Origin: Strigops habroptila | Taxonomy: Eukaryota; Chordata; Aves; Psittaciformes; Psittacidae | Length of the DNA: 64,000 nt | NCBI RefSeq assembly: GCF_004027225.2 | Contig: NC_044291.2 | Location: 9,160,707-9,224,706 of the forward strand | Direction: 5' to 3' | In this document: one piece after another, positions 34,057 to 45,732 of the stretch | Numbering within the stretch: the stretch's first letter is position 1 | Layout of the letters: every line of letters starts with the position of its first letter | Notes under the pieces: model-generated | The model's input: the letters and a program-made list of their open reading frames with translations, nothing else | The model's database searches: none | Told to the model about the DNA's origin: nothing | Made by a program: the position numbers and the translations under genes

Positions 34057-34611
34057 TGTCATGGTTTAAGCTGGTAACTCAGAAGCAGCCGCTCGCTCAC
34101 TCCCCCCCTTCCTCCTCCCCCCGCTCCCGGAGGGATGGGGAGGAGATTCGGAAGAATGTGACTCCCACAGGTTGAGATAAGAGCAGTCCCGCAACTAAGG
34201 TATAATACAAACCACTACTGCTACCACCAATGATAATAATGATAAGGGAAATAACAAGGGGAGAGGATACAATTACTCACCACCTGCCAACCGATACCCA
34301 GCCCGACCCAAGCAGTGATCTGGGCCTTCCGGGTAACTCCCCCCGGTTTATATACTGGCCATGACGTGCTGTGGTATGGAATACCCCTTTGGCCAGTTTG
34401 GGTCAGGTGTCCTGTCTCTGCTTCCTCCCGGCTTCCCCTCCTCCCTGGCAGAGCACGAGACTGAGAAAGTCCTTGGTCGGAGTAAACATTACTTAGCAAC
34501 AACTAAAAACGTCGGTGTTATCAGCGTTGTTCTCAGGCTAAAGTCAAAACCACAGCACTGCACCAGCTACTAAGAAGGAGAAAAATGACTGCTATAGCTG
34601 AACCCAGGACA
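34057..34611 (-). mobile_element. Solo LTR of an avian endogenous retrovirus (ERVL-like)
   Basis: A 555-bp unit with TG...CA ends, flanked on both sides by the 5-bp target-site duplication CACAC (34052-34056 and 34612-34616). Read on the minus strand it begins TGTCCTGGGTTCAGC. It has a TATA box (TATATAA, near 34354-34348) at a position that suits the U3 region, and it ends in a purine-rich GAGTGAGCGAGCGGC segment. That pattern is familiar from a widespread bird LTR family. No viral coding region is next to it, so it is a solo LTR left by recombination. The 5-bp duplication fits ERVL-class elements; the family name is from memory. Confidence 0.85.
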
Positions 34612-37600
34612 CACACATAACGTAAAGGCCATAGCCTTAGATCTAGTTTACCCAGCCCTGCACTGCCAGCCCTTCCCAACAGGCAGGGCTCCCTGCTCCT
34701 CACTTTGCCACTGGGAACAGAGGACGAAGAAGAACCTGTTCTTTTAGTTCGCCTGTGATGAGGCAGAGGATCCCAAGAGAGACACTACAAATTCATCCTG
34801 CAGATAACATGATATATGAACACAGGCAATTACTTTGAGCAGGATGCAATCTGTTAGAGCAACACCAGGCCGTTGGCATGACAAGCGGAATCCTTGGAGC
34901 TGTAATGTAGCTCTGTATGAGGTGAATATGAACCTGATCCAAGCCCCCACAGCACAGATCAACAAAACCTACTGATTCCGGGGCGGGGGGGGTTTCATGC
35001 CTAATCCTTAGGCAGAACAATGCTCATATAAAGACTTCTTTGCTTACTGGGGGCTTTAAAAGCATCACTAGGGTTTTGCCAGGATGCATGAGCTTGCTCT
35101 TACCCTCTGTAAAGCTCTTCTGTTGGATTGATCTTGTCACTCCTTTTGGAATCAGTACATCTAGGCTTAGAAAGAAGCTAGGGGTGGAGTTCAGTGCCTG
35201 GCTCTGATGACAGTGCTGGAATACTGCTGTTTGGCTGAGTGGGAGACCCTCTTAAAGCCACTTAAACTCCCACTCCTGCAAACACTTGGGATCTGTTTGT
35301 TCACAAACAGAAGTGGATACAAACCAAAGGGATTCAACAGTATTAAATGCCTTTGATAATCCCACATTATCTTCACAAATAGGTGCTGAAATAATCAAAC
35401 AATGCAAGACCAGGCTTTTAAAACCATTTGTACATCTATAAATGACACTAAGTGCCACTTGGTGAGAATCACACTGCTGAGACTCCCAGAATAAAGTTCC
35501 TAACTCCTATTCACATGCAAAGAACCCCCTTTGGCCTTGCCCATACTCCAGAGCTGCAGACTTGACTGTGCCTAAATCAACACCCACTCTTAGTGGTACA
35601 TACACAGCTGAGATTGTTTATTCTGCCACAGAGAAGGGAATAGGTTACAGTGGAAGCATCTTTATACAACTAGAACCGCATTCACTCAGGAATTACACCC
35701 TATATCAGCATGACTAAAACAATCAGGTGGTGGACACATGAAGTGAACATTGAGGTGCAGAACTGGAGCAACGTGCAGCCCATCAGCTGCCTACAAGTGA
35801 GGACGTTGTGCCTGGGCACACAGAGACAGGCATAAGGAAGTGCAGTTGATTCATCCAGGGATAATTTTGCCACTCCTCCTGAAAGGATCCATCATTCTTA
35901 CACTTGCACGACACCTGCAGCATTGTGAAATGGCGACAGCTTGCTTAGAGCATGGATTAACATGTGGCAGAGTGACATCTCTATAGAAGCAAAGCCTGAA
36001 ACACCTTGTACCTTGCCAAAAATCAACCTTTGCAGCCTTTTACTTCTGGGCTTTGTGACCTTTATGCCCCAGACAATACTGATGAATTGGCAGTGTGACA
36101 AGGCAGAAGACTCATCATGGGTAAGACTTGTATTAGGCAAAGATGGATGGTGGAGTTATCCACTTCTGGTTTAATGGGATTTAATCTGATTTAATTTTTA
36201 TGTGTGTCAATATACATAAAACCAGAACTTCTTCCCAAGTTTTTCAGTGCATACATGAAGCACTAAGGACCAATCCCCCATCAGGACCTTTGGATCTGCT
36301 GCAGTTTTAACAGGTAAAGTTAGTTACTGCTGGCACTTGGCTGCAACTTTTACATATTAATTCTCATAAGGCTTCCATGGATCCATTTTTGTGTGGAAAG
36401 AAAATGCTCATTACATCTAGCACTGCTAGAACTGACATCCTTTAGGTCTAACTGCCCAAGCTGCGCATGCCACTTCCCTTCTCATTCCCACAACACACTA
36501 AACATTGGACTGATCCATGTCCAATGATCCATACAGCTGCATCCTTCAGTCCTTACTCCCCACGTTGCTGGGAAACAGCAGGCATCAGATACCAGTGGAC
36601 AAGACTCTGCTTGCTCAGGTCACACACTAAGTAATTCAGCCCGGGCAGTAGGTAAGTTCCATGCTGCCAGTTCTTCACGGCAGAGCCATAGCCCAGACCA
36701 AAGTCTAAGCAGGCCTTGAGTGGTGTTGGAGCCTGGAATTGCCTCCCAGTGATACAGAGAGGCCCATCAATATCCTGTGTTGTACAGCCTCTGTCTCTTC
36801 ATATCCAAATCACATTGATTTCATGACCCATCTCTTTACGTAGCTTACAGGAGCCCCTTTGGAGCAGCATACACCTGGCACCACCAGCACAGTACTACTT
36901 GCTCGGCTGGTGGTTCTGGCCAGTATGAAATACAATAAAATGAATTTGCAATAAAAAGGGAGGAAAAACCTCCAAACCATGAGGAGATTCTCTTTGCAAT
37001 CTCATTCTGCTCCTGGCAGAGGCCAAACTCCAGGGCCATTGCAGCCAGGCTAGCAAGGGGGATTAGATCAGTATTTTCATTGTTCTTCCCACAGACACCC
37101 TGTCCGTAGCTCTAGGATACCCAGGTTTGCTCCTGGGTAAAACCACTCCTTCAGTTCTGGCCCAGGTTTATTGCTATGGGAGGCCTAAATCCTGGGATTT
37201 TGCTCCAGAGGAATGCAGTCTGTCTGTCCACAGTGCTCCAGCAGGTAAAATTCAAAGTGACAGGTACACCCCTATCTGCTACATCCACTTTAATCATGGG
37301 TATCCTGAACTCCCTGGCGGTCATCATTCCAAGTGGAGACATAGACAGAGGGATAGCTCCCAATTGTGTTTTCTGGGTAATTTACCTTTAATAAAAATTC
37401 TTGTTATCAAATCCAAATATTTCCTATATATAATGTATATATACACACATATATCCTTTCCCTCCTCTCCCTCTAATTTAGAGGGCATTTGTAATCTGGG
37501 GATGACACTGAATGAACTGCATCTAGCAGAGTAAGATGCCTTCTGCGCTTAACAACAGACTCAGGCTTCCCTGTTTCGATCCCTTTCCCATGCCTGATGA

Positions 37601-40058
37601 CTGGCATTTAAACAAGCACACAGCATTTTCTAAAGCATTTTATCCACTTTAATTAAAAGCTAACATTTATAGAGCAAGGCAGATGTGCTATACACCAAAA
37701 GAAAAGAACAGGCCCTCCTCGATGGCTAGTGCTGTTCTGCAGTAACAGGCATATAATCATTGTTAAACTGGAATAAGTACTATTGATTGTTGTCTCTAAT
37801 AGAGGATATGATTTTAAGGAACTTGCAGCACTGGCCTTTTCAAGCTCACTGTATTTATTGATTGAGACTATGAAGAGTAATCACATGTGAAAACACAAGG
37901 TTATTCACCGCATACTGGCTATTCAAAAGGAGCATCCAATACTGCTTGAATGAAATAAAGCAAATACAACTGCTGCTGGGGAAGGATTTTGTCACCATCC
38001 CATGTCTACAGACTGGAGCAGTGGAGAATCCACATGCTACTTCAGGCATTAGCTACCAGGCAGAGCTCTTCTGGGAACAGATTCAACACTGAATCTGGCT
38101 GTGGAACTGACTGCAGGCAAACACTGAGAACACAGACTTCACATTAGGATGAGAGGAAATTTACGGAGCATCACCTCATTTCTTCTATACAGCCTTTTAG
38201 CTCTCCTTATCTAGTAGCTCCTACCATTACTCTTGTCCAGCCTCCAGAGTCTTCCACACAACAACACAGTTCATTGGTAACAACTCATTACTTTTTTTGC
38301 CATATCATATTGCATCCATGACCAGAGAAGCTGCCCACAGTATTGCAGGTCTTCAGAATAAAGGTTGCTGCTATAGAAGGAACTAGTAGGGAGCAGCAAA
38401 AGAGGGCTGTTGGGCAAGGGAAGAGGAAGCATCCTTACCAAGGAGGACACAGCACCTGCACAAGAAAAGAGAAGCTCCAGGCTGGCCAATGATCCAAAGA
38501 GCTCCAGACAAGTCCAGAAGGCAAACAGTCAAGGAACCAAGGCACAAACCCATCACACATATGTACAACTTGAGTAAAGGGCTGAGCTGAAATACATGTC
38601 CCGAGCCAATGGGTGGAGAGCCCAGATGGGGCTGCTCATGGCAAATCAGAGCCACAGGGAGGAAAGGACCACAGCGAGGGACGACACTTCATCTGCACAG
38701 TCCCACATTTTGCCAGAGTAATGGAGGAGTTATTAAGCAAAATCAGCCCATAAAGGGACCCCATCCCTGTGCTCCTTGCAATGAGGAGCATCAGTGACCC
38801 CCTGTCAGTGACCATTGCCATCTCTTTCACCAGATCCTCTTTAGTTTTCTCCTTGTCTCTGTTTTCTTCAACTTCACTTACAATTTCCCACCATAACCTC
38901 ATTGCAGATGCTTTTACCGAAGAGGACCTGCATGATTTAATGCCTTTCTGGTGCCTATTAAACCAAGCGTCCTACTTAAAGCAGCACTAAATTAACCTTG
39001 CATGTTCCTTGTCACATCATTAGCCATGTTGACTTTTATGCTATTTTGATGCTATATATCAAATAAAAAAGCCTCTTTGCTGTTCTGGTGCCACAATGCC
39101 ATAGTGCTAGAGATTTCCTGCTGCACTGTCCTGAAGGAACAACTTGGAGGTAAGCTCCTATCTGCTGTGGATTGCTGATTATAGCAACACCAAGAGGAAG
39201 TGGTGATAAGAGTCTGGTGCTTTGGGGAAACAGAAGCTCTATGGTTCAGAAGGTTGGTAGTTAAATGTGCAACACTACAGCTGATCCTTAATTTGGAGGA
39301 TGTGTTCCTGATCCATATGACCCAAATCAGGTTCTTGGAAGGCCAAAGGAAGTTCAATGGTGTTTGCAATGATGGTTTTGGCAAAAATACTCCTCTACAA
39401 CTTGCTGCTGGCTCACATAGTCACCCATGTGAGAACAAGACACAGACAGCTCTGACAGTGTGAAAGGTTTCTTTTTGCCTTTCTCTTTCCAGCATTTCTT
39501 ATTATAATCCTTGCAAAGTTCCCCGTCTGCAGCAAAGTAGTTCAAAATTTACACGGTCGACATGCTACATCTCCTGGGCTATGTGTCTGTGTTTTTAGAT
39601 GGATCCCAAAGGGATCTAAGTTACCACTTAAATGCTGTGGCTTGTACAAGGAAAGGGAAGGCATATCATGAGCCAGCAAGGCTATGGACACTACAGGAAG
39701 CAAGCAGGAGGAGTGGGAAGCCAAGGTGGCACTGGGCACTCTGCACTTCTATGTCCCTAATGGCTCAGAAAGCCCATCTGTGAGCTGCAGATGGGAGCAC
39801 CCCATCTGAGGTGCCCCTGCAGTTCTAAGAGCTGCTTCTGAGCTAAAGGAGCAAAGGGAACAGGAATGCATTCACACAGCAATGGAACCGTGGCCATCCA
39901 GCTGCACCAACAGCTCATTTACACTCAAAGACTCAACAGCCCTCTTGACACATCGTCTTCTCCCGAGGAAATCCTATGAGAAGAAGCAAGAAGGAGCTCA
40001 GATGGTGGGAGACTCCAAACCCTGATGAGTGTTTACTGGGAGAAGGAGAGCACCTGGG
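34612..40058. other. Intergenic, no gene recognised
   Basis: No coding exon and no clear large repeat. Contains a G-rich run at about 34980-34992 and a short TA/CA microsatellite at 37424-37455. Confidence 0.4.
37424..37455. repeat. Short TA/CA microsatellite
   Basis: An alternating purine-pyrimidine tract (CTATATATAATGTATATATA, then CACACATATAT). Confidence 0.8.
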
Positions 40059-40144
40059 TGTCGTGGTTTAAGCCCACCCAGCTTAAGTCAAAAACACAGC
40101 ACTGCACAAGGAGAAAAATGACTGCTATAGCTGTACCCAGCACA
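40059..40144 (-). mobile_element. 86-bp internally deleted LTR relic
   Basis: Both termini of the LTR family at 34057 are present (TGTCGTGGTTTAAG at one end, GCTGTACCCAGCACA at the other). The unit is flanked by a perfect 5-bp duplication CTGGG (40054-40058 and 40145-40149). About 470 bp of the LTR interior is missing, including the TATA region, and there is a second small gap of about 11 bp near the right end. Confidence 0.8.
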
Positions 40145-43100
40145 CTGGGGAAGACAGGCTGGAGGTTATAAGAGGGGAAGGTAGCAGCCAGCTACTCCTG
40201 GTAGGACAGTGGTGGTTGTGTCTGCCTTGGGTTTTGTCAGCTGCAAGAGTTAGTTTTCTAGTGAGATCTTCTTTAAGAGTAGTATCTTTTCAAAGTGGTG
40301 AGAAAATGTGGCTAGAGAAGATGTTCTGTTATCTTCTTACCTTTGCTCTTCTCTTGTCTGCTCTGGCTTGTGCACAAGGCATTGGAGCTGAGGAAAAGCA
40401 CACTCCTGAGTGACTGCAGAGCCTGAAGACGTGAGATGGGGCTTCGGGCAGGAACACTGAGGGGAGGCTGGAGAGAGCAGGAACCAAGTGCTGCCACAGA
40501 CCCTCTTCAGGCTGCAGGAAGCTTAAAGGGATGTGGATTCAGTGCATGAGGGCTGCTGGAGCCCCAGTGCAGCACTGTGGTTGCCTTTACAACCCTCCTG
40601 CATGTGCCCAAGGGAAGGGAGACTGTCAGGCACCTCCTGTCTTGCTCCCTGCCTGCTAGTTGGCAGCTCTTCTCCTTCCTCATCTTTGCAAGTTTTATTG
40701 CCAAGTTCTTATGCAAAGTAAAAAAGCCTCATTAATTGATGCTGAAAGTGCTCCTCTGTTGATGCTAAAATGTGGCAGCTGTGTAAGGGAGCACAATGTT
40801 CTGCTTGGGCTAATGCCTCGTACTGGTACAAAATGACCCTGCAAGGTGCAGAGCAGGGGGAAATCAGACCTGGAAAGGAAGGTGAACGGGCTGAGTTCTC
40901 CAAGTGTGTCAGTCTCAAAGCTGGGAATCAAGCCCAGATACCCTCACTGTAAGTTTAATATCCAGCTACACATGCCAAATGTCCTCCGATTTCTCTTACA
41001 GAGCTCCAGAGAGCAGATGCAAAAGGATAACTATGTCCCCTCTGGTTTGCTCTGGTACATCAGCATTGTGGGTAGTCCACAGACATACAGAGCTTGGTTT
41101 CATGAGGCCTTTGGGATTGCGCTGTTGTGATCCTTTGGGGTCAGGCAGCTCTGATGCAGCCAAAGGTGCTGTTGTGGTTTATACCAGGTGAGATCATCCT
41201 ACACTTCTTCATGGCTGCAAGTCCTTCTGTCCATCCCTTCCAGCAGCATCTGGCCCATAAAGCATCAGCTCAGAGCAAATCCTTGTGGAAGAGAACTAGG
41301 AATTATGTTCAGACATGGTGAACAATTGGAGCAACACTAACCATGAGCTGGGTACCCAGATGCTCTGAAGAGTCCAGGACCTGCTGCCTCTGTGTGCAGC
41401 CTCCATGGAGTGGGGGAGAGGTTGCAAACTCTGATTCTTCAGCTCCAGATATTAGAACAGAAACCCATTGAGCTGGGGGATCGCAGGTCATAACACCACT
41501 GTGCAGAGAGCTCTGCGTTCTGCTGCTGAAACCCTTCAGCTGCTTTGCCTGGGAAGATTCTTCTGGGTGCTGCTGTAAAAATGGGGCTGGACAATAATTA
41601 TATCTTCTATTTTTTGTATTTCCTTTATTGTGGACATCCCAAAGGTTACAGCAATGGCACTACTGCGTTAAGTCTTGCACTGGGAGCGAGGATCTGATTA
41701 CTTCTCTGCTGCTTACACCATGTAAAACTTGTTTTCCTCTATCTGTGATGGGCTGTGCTGGAAACCAGAGCACAGGGTGTGTAACTGCAGGATTTGACAG
41801 CTAAACCAGTGCTTAAAATGTCCCCCCTTCCTGCATCCCATTACATCCCTTCTCCCTGTTGCTTGTCTTATTCAGGCTACTATTAACTCAATTGCTTTAG
41901 TCGAGGCTCTGCTTTTACAGCACATCATCAAGTCAAAATATAGCAACAGCTGCTTGAGATGCAGCAAAATTCATCTCCACTTTCTATTAGCTGGAGGCTG
42001 TGGGCCCACATGGGGAAGAAGGTAAAAAGCAATTCATAAAGGAAAGCTGGGAAATTAAATGTTGTTCCACAGAGGAAGATTTAGACCACATAAGAATCCA
42101 TTTAGTGCAGTTGTCCCTGCTGTTATTCCTGATATCCAGCAAGGATGTGATGACTGGAAGATGCTGGCGTGGAGGAGGCAACCTTCATTCAACTGCCCAG
42201 GTGAGCAGCTATTCAGGACTTCCTGTGTATTCAGCTATATCAATATAGCTTAGGTTGAATGGAGATATTTTTATTCCAGGCTAAATGAGATGTTTTTAAT
42301 GTCAGCTACTAAATTATCTCGTGTAATCTAGCTGCTGGCTTCTGCTGAAGCAATGCCTCTGTGCTTGGAGAGATGTAATCATTTCCCTATGACTGTCTTC
42401 AGAGCAGTGTGGTGGTGACCTTACTCTCCTTTCAAAGGTGCTCTGTAGCTGCCAGGAGCAGAAATCTACTGCCCAGCCCAGAGTAGAGGATAGGATAGTC
42501 CAGGTGAGGGACTTGGATGCTGGGCTGAGACCTGTTGCTGGCTCTGCCACTGAATGTGGAGGGATCCTTTCCTCACTTAGCTTTTATTTAGCACTTACCA
42601 GATTTATTTAGGTGGGAATCTCATTAATAGTATTTAGGGGCAGAAACTGGATGGGGTGGGCACCTTTATCTCAGGGTCAGGTCAGGAATGGTCGCTAACT
42701 GTGCCCATGGACTGAAGCCAGCTTCCACCTTCAGTGTTTGACTCGTGATGGCAGAGGGAGAGAAGATGCAGTATTAGGAGCAAGCCTGAGCCTCTTTTTC
42801 TCCCCTCTCCACATGGCAGCATTTCCCTCTTCTCTCAGAGCAAGCCACTGAATTGTTCCACATGCAGCAGTGATTCCTGCAAGCCCCCCGTCCACACATG
42901 CCTCTGCAGGCAGGTCCTCAGGCTGCTCATGCATCAGTGATGCAAGAACCATGGCCACTTTTATGTGCTGCTATCACAGTCCATGCCCTCGAAGATTTGC
43001 CTGCAGGGATCTCTCCCCTGTACCAGGGGAACTCTGCTTTCCTTAGGACACAGGGAATCAGTTAACTGCTTCATGTGTGGGAGCTTTGCTTGGAGCAAAT

Positions 43101-43371
43101 CCGCTGGGTTCAGGGCTTCCAGGGCAAGATAATCCTGCTCTAGAGAAGAATAAATAACTTTAAAAATGTAATCAGAGTCATTGGGGAAATGTGACAGGAT
43201 TTAAACAAATGACATAACACGCTTGTGTCTGCTGTATCTGTTAATGAGCATGAATTGAGAGCATTAGAGATCTATCCATGTGCATTAGTGTGTGTGAGTT
43301 GGGATCACAGACATGATTAGTCTCATCTCTGGTGGCAGCCAAGGCACCGGCCTGGCTGGTGCAGACACAAA
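40145..43371. other. Intergenic, no gene recognised
   Basis: No coding exon or clear repeat. 43141-43330 is AT-rich and repeat-free, but nothing specific can be said about it. Confidence 0.4.
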
Positions 43372-44090
43372 TCATAGAATGGTTTGGGTTGAAGGGAGCT
43401 TAAAGCTCCTCCAGTTCCAACCCCCTGCCACGGGCAGGGGCACCTTCCACTAGAGCAGGTTGCTCCAAGCCCCTGTGTCCAACCTGGCCTTGAACACTGC
43501 CAGGGATGGGGCAGCCACAGCTTCTCTGGGCACCCTGTGCCAGCGCCTCAGCACCCTCACAGGGAAGAACTTCTTCCTCATATCTAACCTGAACTTCCCC
43601 TGTTTCAGTTTGAACCCATCACCCCTTGTCCTATCGCTACAGTCCCTGATGAAGAGTCCCTCCCCAGCATCCTTGTAGCCCCCTTCAGACACTGGAAGCT
43701 GCTCTGAGGTCTCCATGCGGCTTCTCTTCTCCAGGCTGAACAGCCCCAACTTGCTCAGCCTGCCTCCATACAGGAGGTGCTCCAGCCCCTGATCATCCTC
43801 GTGGCCTCCTCTGGACTTGCTCCAACAGCTTCACGTCCTTCTTATGTTGGGGACACCAGCACTGCACACAGTGCTGCAAGTGGAGTCTCACCAGAGCAGA
43901 GCAGAGGGGCAGGATCACCTTCTTCAACCTGCTGGTCACACTTCTTTTGCTGCAGCCCAGCACACAGGGGGTTCTGGGCTCAAGCGCACACTGAAGCAGG
44001 GTCATGTTCAGTTTCTCATTGACCAGCACCCCAGGTCCTTCTCTGCAGGGCTGCTCTGAATCACTTCACCCAATCTGTAGCATGCTCTCC
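43372..44090 (-). mobile_element. CR1 LINE, longest 3' fragment with an ORF2 remnant
   Basis: About 720 bp on the minus strand. Besides the 3' UTR it keeps the end of the CR1 ORF2 protein frame: NEKLNMTLLQCALEPR, then VILPLCSALVR and QHKKDVKLLEQVQRR are recognisable. It is 5'-truncated, and no reverse transcriptase domain is present, so it is dead. Confidence 0.93.
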
Positions 44091-45069
44091 AATGCTTTGG
44101 AGTTCCACAGACTTCAGCATGCCACCATGCTGCGCTCCACCATCTCTCCAGGCCAGACCAGGCAGTGCCTGCATCTAGTTGTAGAGGGTTTCTCCTGTTT
44201 GTCTCCTTAAGAGAAATCTAAGTGTGTTTTCTTCTCTGCTGGGGAGTTTCAGAAATGTGATGACAACTCTGAGAGGTTTTTTTCCCCCATCTGTTTTCTA
44301 TTGGCCATTTTTCACTTCAGGAGAACTTTCAGCATTCTGAGCAGCTTTTTTGCTAAAACCTATATTTATTCTCCCAAATGCTTCATTTCTACAAGAAAAG
44401 GGGGTTTGGGGTTGGAGGTGAACAAGTAAAAGCCAGCAGAGGAAGGATCCATGATTCAAGCTTGTCCTGGCTTCTCTTCCCATCCCTCCATGCTCCTGAT
44501 TCCTCACTGTGGCCTTCCCAGTGAAGGAAGAGCCCTATCAGCAGTGATGGGGCTGCTGGGAGGGAGCTGAAGCTGTGGCTGGCAGCCAGCCCTGCTCCCT
44601 GCGCTCATCTGGCATCTCTCAGCACCTCCCTGATGCCATGAAATCGATTCTGAACAAGCAAATCAAATGGCTGACGTGATTGATTAGATGCCTTTGCCCA
44701 GCTGTGTTTAGTCAATGGCAGTGGGTATTTATTGCATTATATACTACAAATCAATAGTGATTATTACCTCATTAACCTTTGCTTTTGATTGTCTTCTTGC
44801 AGTGTTGTACTCACAGGGAGTCCCTCTCCAGCCTGACAGAGATGGGCTTGTAGGCTGGAGAACATGAGTGTTGATCTTTCAATGAGGAGCATGACCCTGC
44901 GGCCCTATTACTACTTTAAGTAAGTGGAGGAAATACAGTGTAAATCGCTCCCACCAGGAGAGATGCTTGTGGGAAGTTTCACTCACCTCCAGGCTCCCTC
45001 AGCAGAAGCTGGTGAATGTCTAATACAGGCTGGACATACAGGCATATATATCATACACCTCAGACAGGC
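44091..45069. other. Intergenic, possible conserved element
   Basis: No gene. 44640-44800 holds clustered homeodomain/TALE-like words (TGATTGATTAGATG, TCAATGG, ATTATTACC, ATTAACC) and no repeat, which is what developmental enhancers often look like. Inference only. Confidence 0.35.
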
Positions 45070-45732
45070 TGGGTGCAGACTGGATGGAGCAGCAATGAGG
45101 AGAAGGCGTTGGGGGTGTTGGTCAATCAGAAGCTCCCCAGGACCTGGCTTCAGTGTGCACTTGAGCCCAGAACCCCGCTGTGTGCTGGGCTCTGCTGTGC
45201 TCTGGGGAGACCCCCCCTGCAGTCCTGATCCAGCTCTGGGGCAACAGCACCAGAGGGACGTTGAGCTGCTGGAGCGAGGCCAGAGGAGGCCACGGAGCTG
45301 CTGCGAGGGCTGGAGCAGCTCTGCTCTGGAGCCAGGCTGAGAGAGCTGGGCTGGGGCAGCCTGGAGAAGAGAAGGCTCCTGAAGGGGAGACCTTAGAGCA
45401 GCTCCAGTGCCTAAAGGGGCTCCAGGAAACCTGGAGAGGGGCTTTGGACAAGGGCCTGTAGGGACAGGCCAAGGGGAATGGCTTTAACCTGCCAGAGGGG
45501 AGATGGAGATGAGCTCTTAGGCAGAAGCTCTTCCCTGTGAGGGTGCTGAGGCGCTGGCACAGACTTTTCCCAGAGAAGCTGTGGCTGCCCCATCCCTGGC
45601 AGTGTTCAAGGCCAGGTTGGACACAGGGGCTTGGAGCAACCTGCTCTAGTGGAAGGTGTCCCTGCCTGTGGCAGGGGGTTGGAACTGGACGAGCTCTAAG
45701 GTCCCTTCCAACACAAACCAGGCTGGGATCTC
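45070..45732 (+). mobile_element. CR1 LINE, long 3' fragment
   Basis: About 660 bp on the plus strand, with an ORF2 end remnant (LVNQKLPRTWLQCALEPRTP) followed by the 3' UTR. Nearly identical over about 500 bp to the copy at 60915 and shares its CACAGACTTTTCCCAGAG variant. An internal stretch of ORF2 between the CALEPR part and the CTGCAGTCCTGATCCAG part is shortened. Confidence 0.94.

Noticed and set aside
45180-45461. Open frames of 60-140 codons repeated at many places (for example 9735, 28555, 45122, 60910)
   Set aside because: They are translations of CR1 3' ends on either strand, the same frame recurring in each copy, not host genes.
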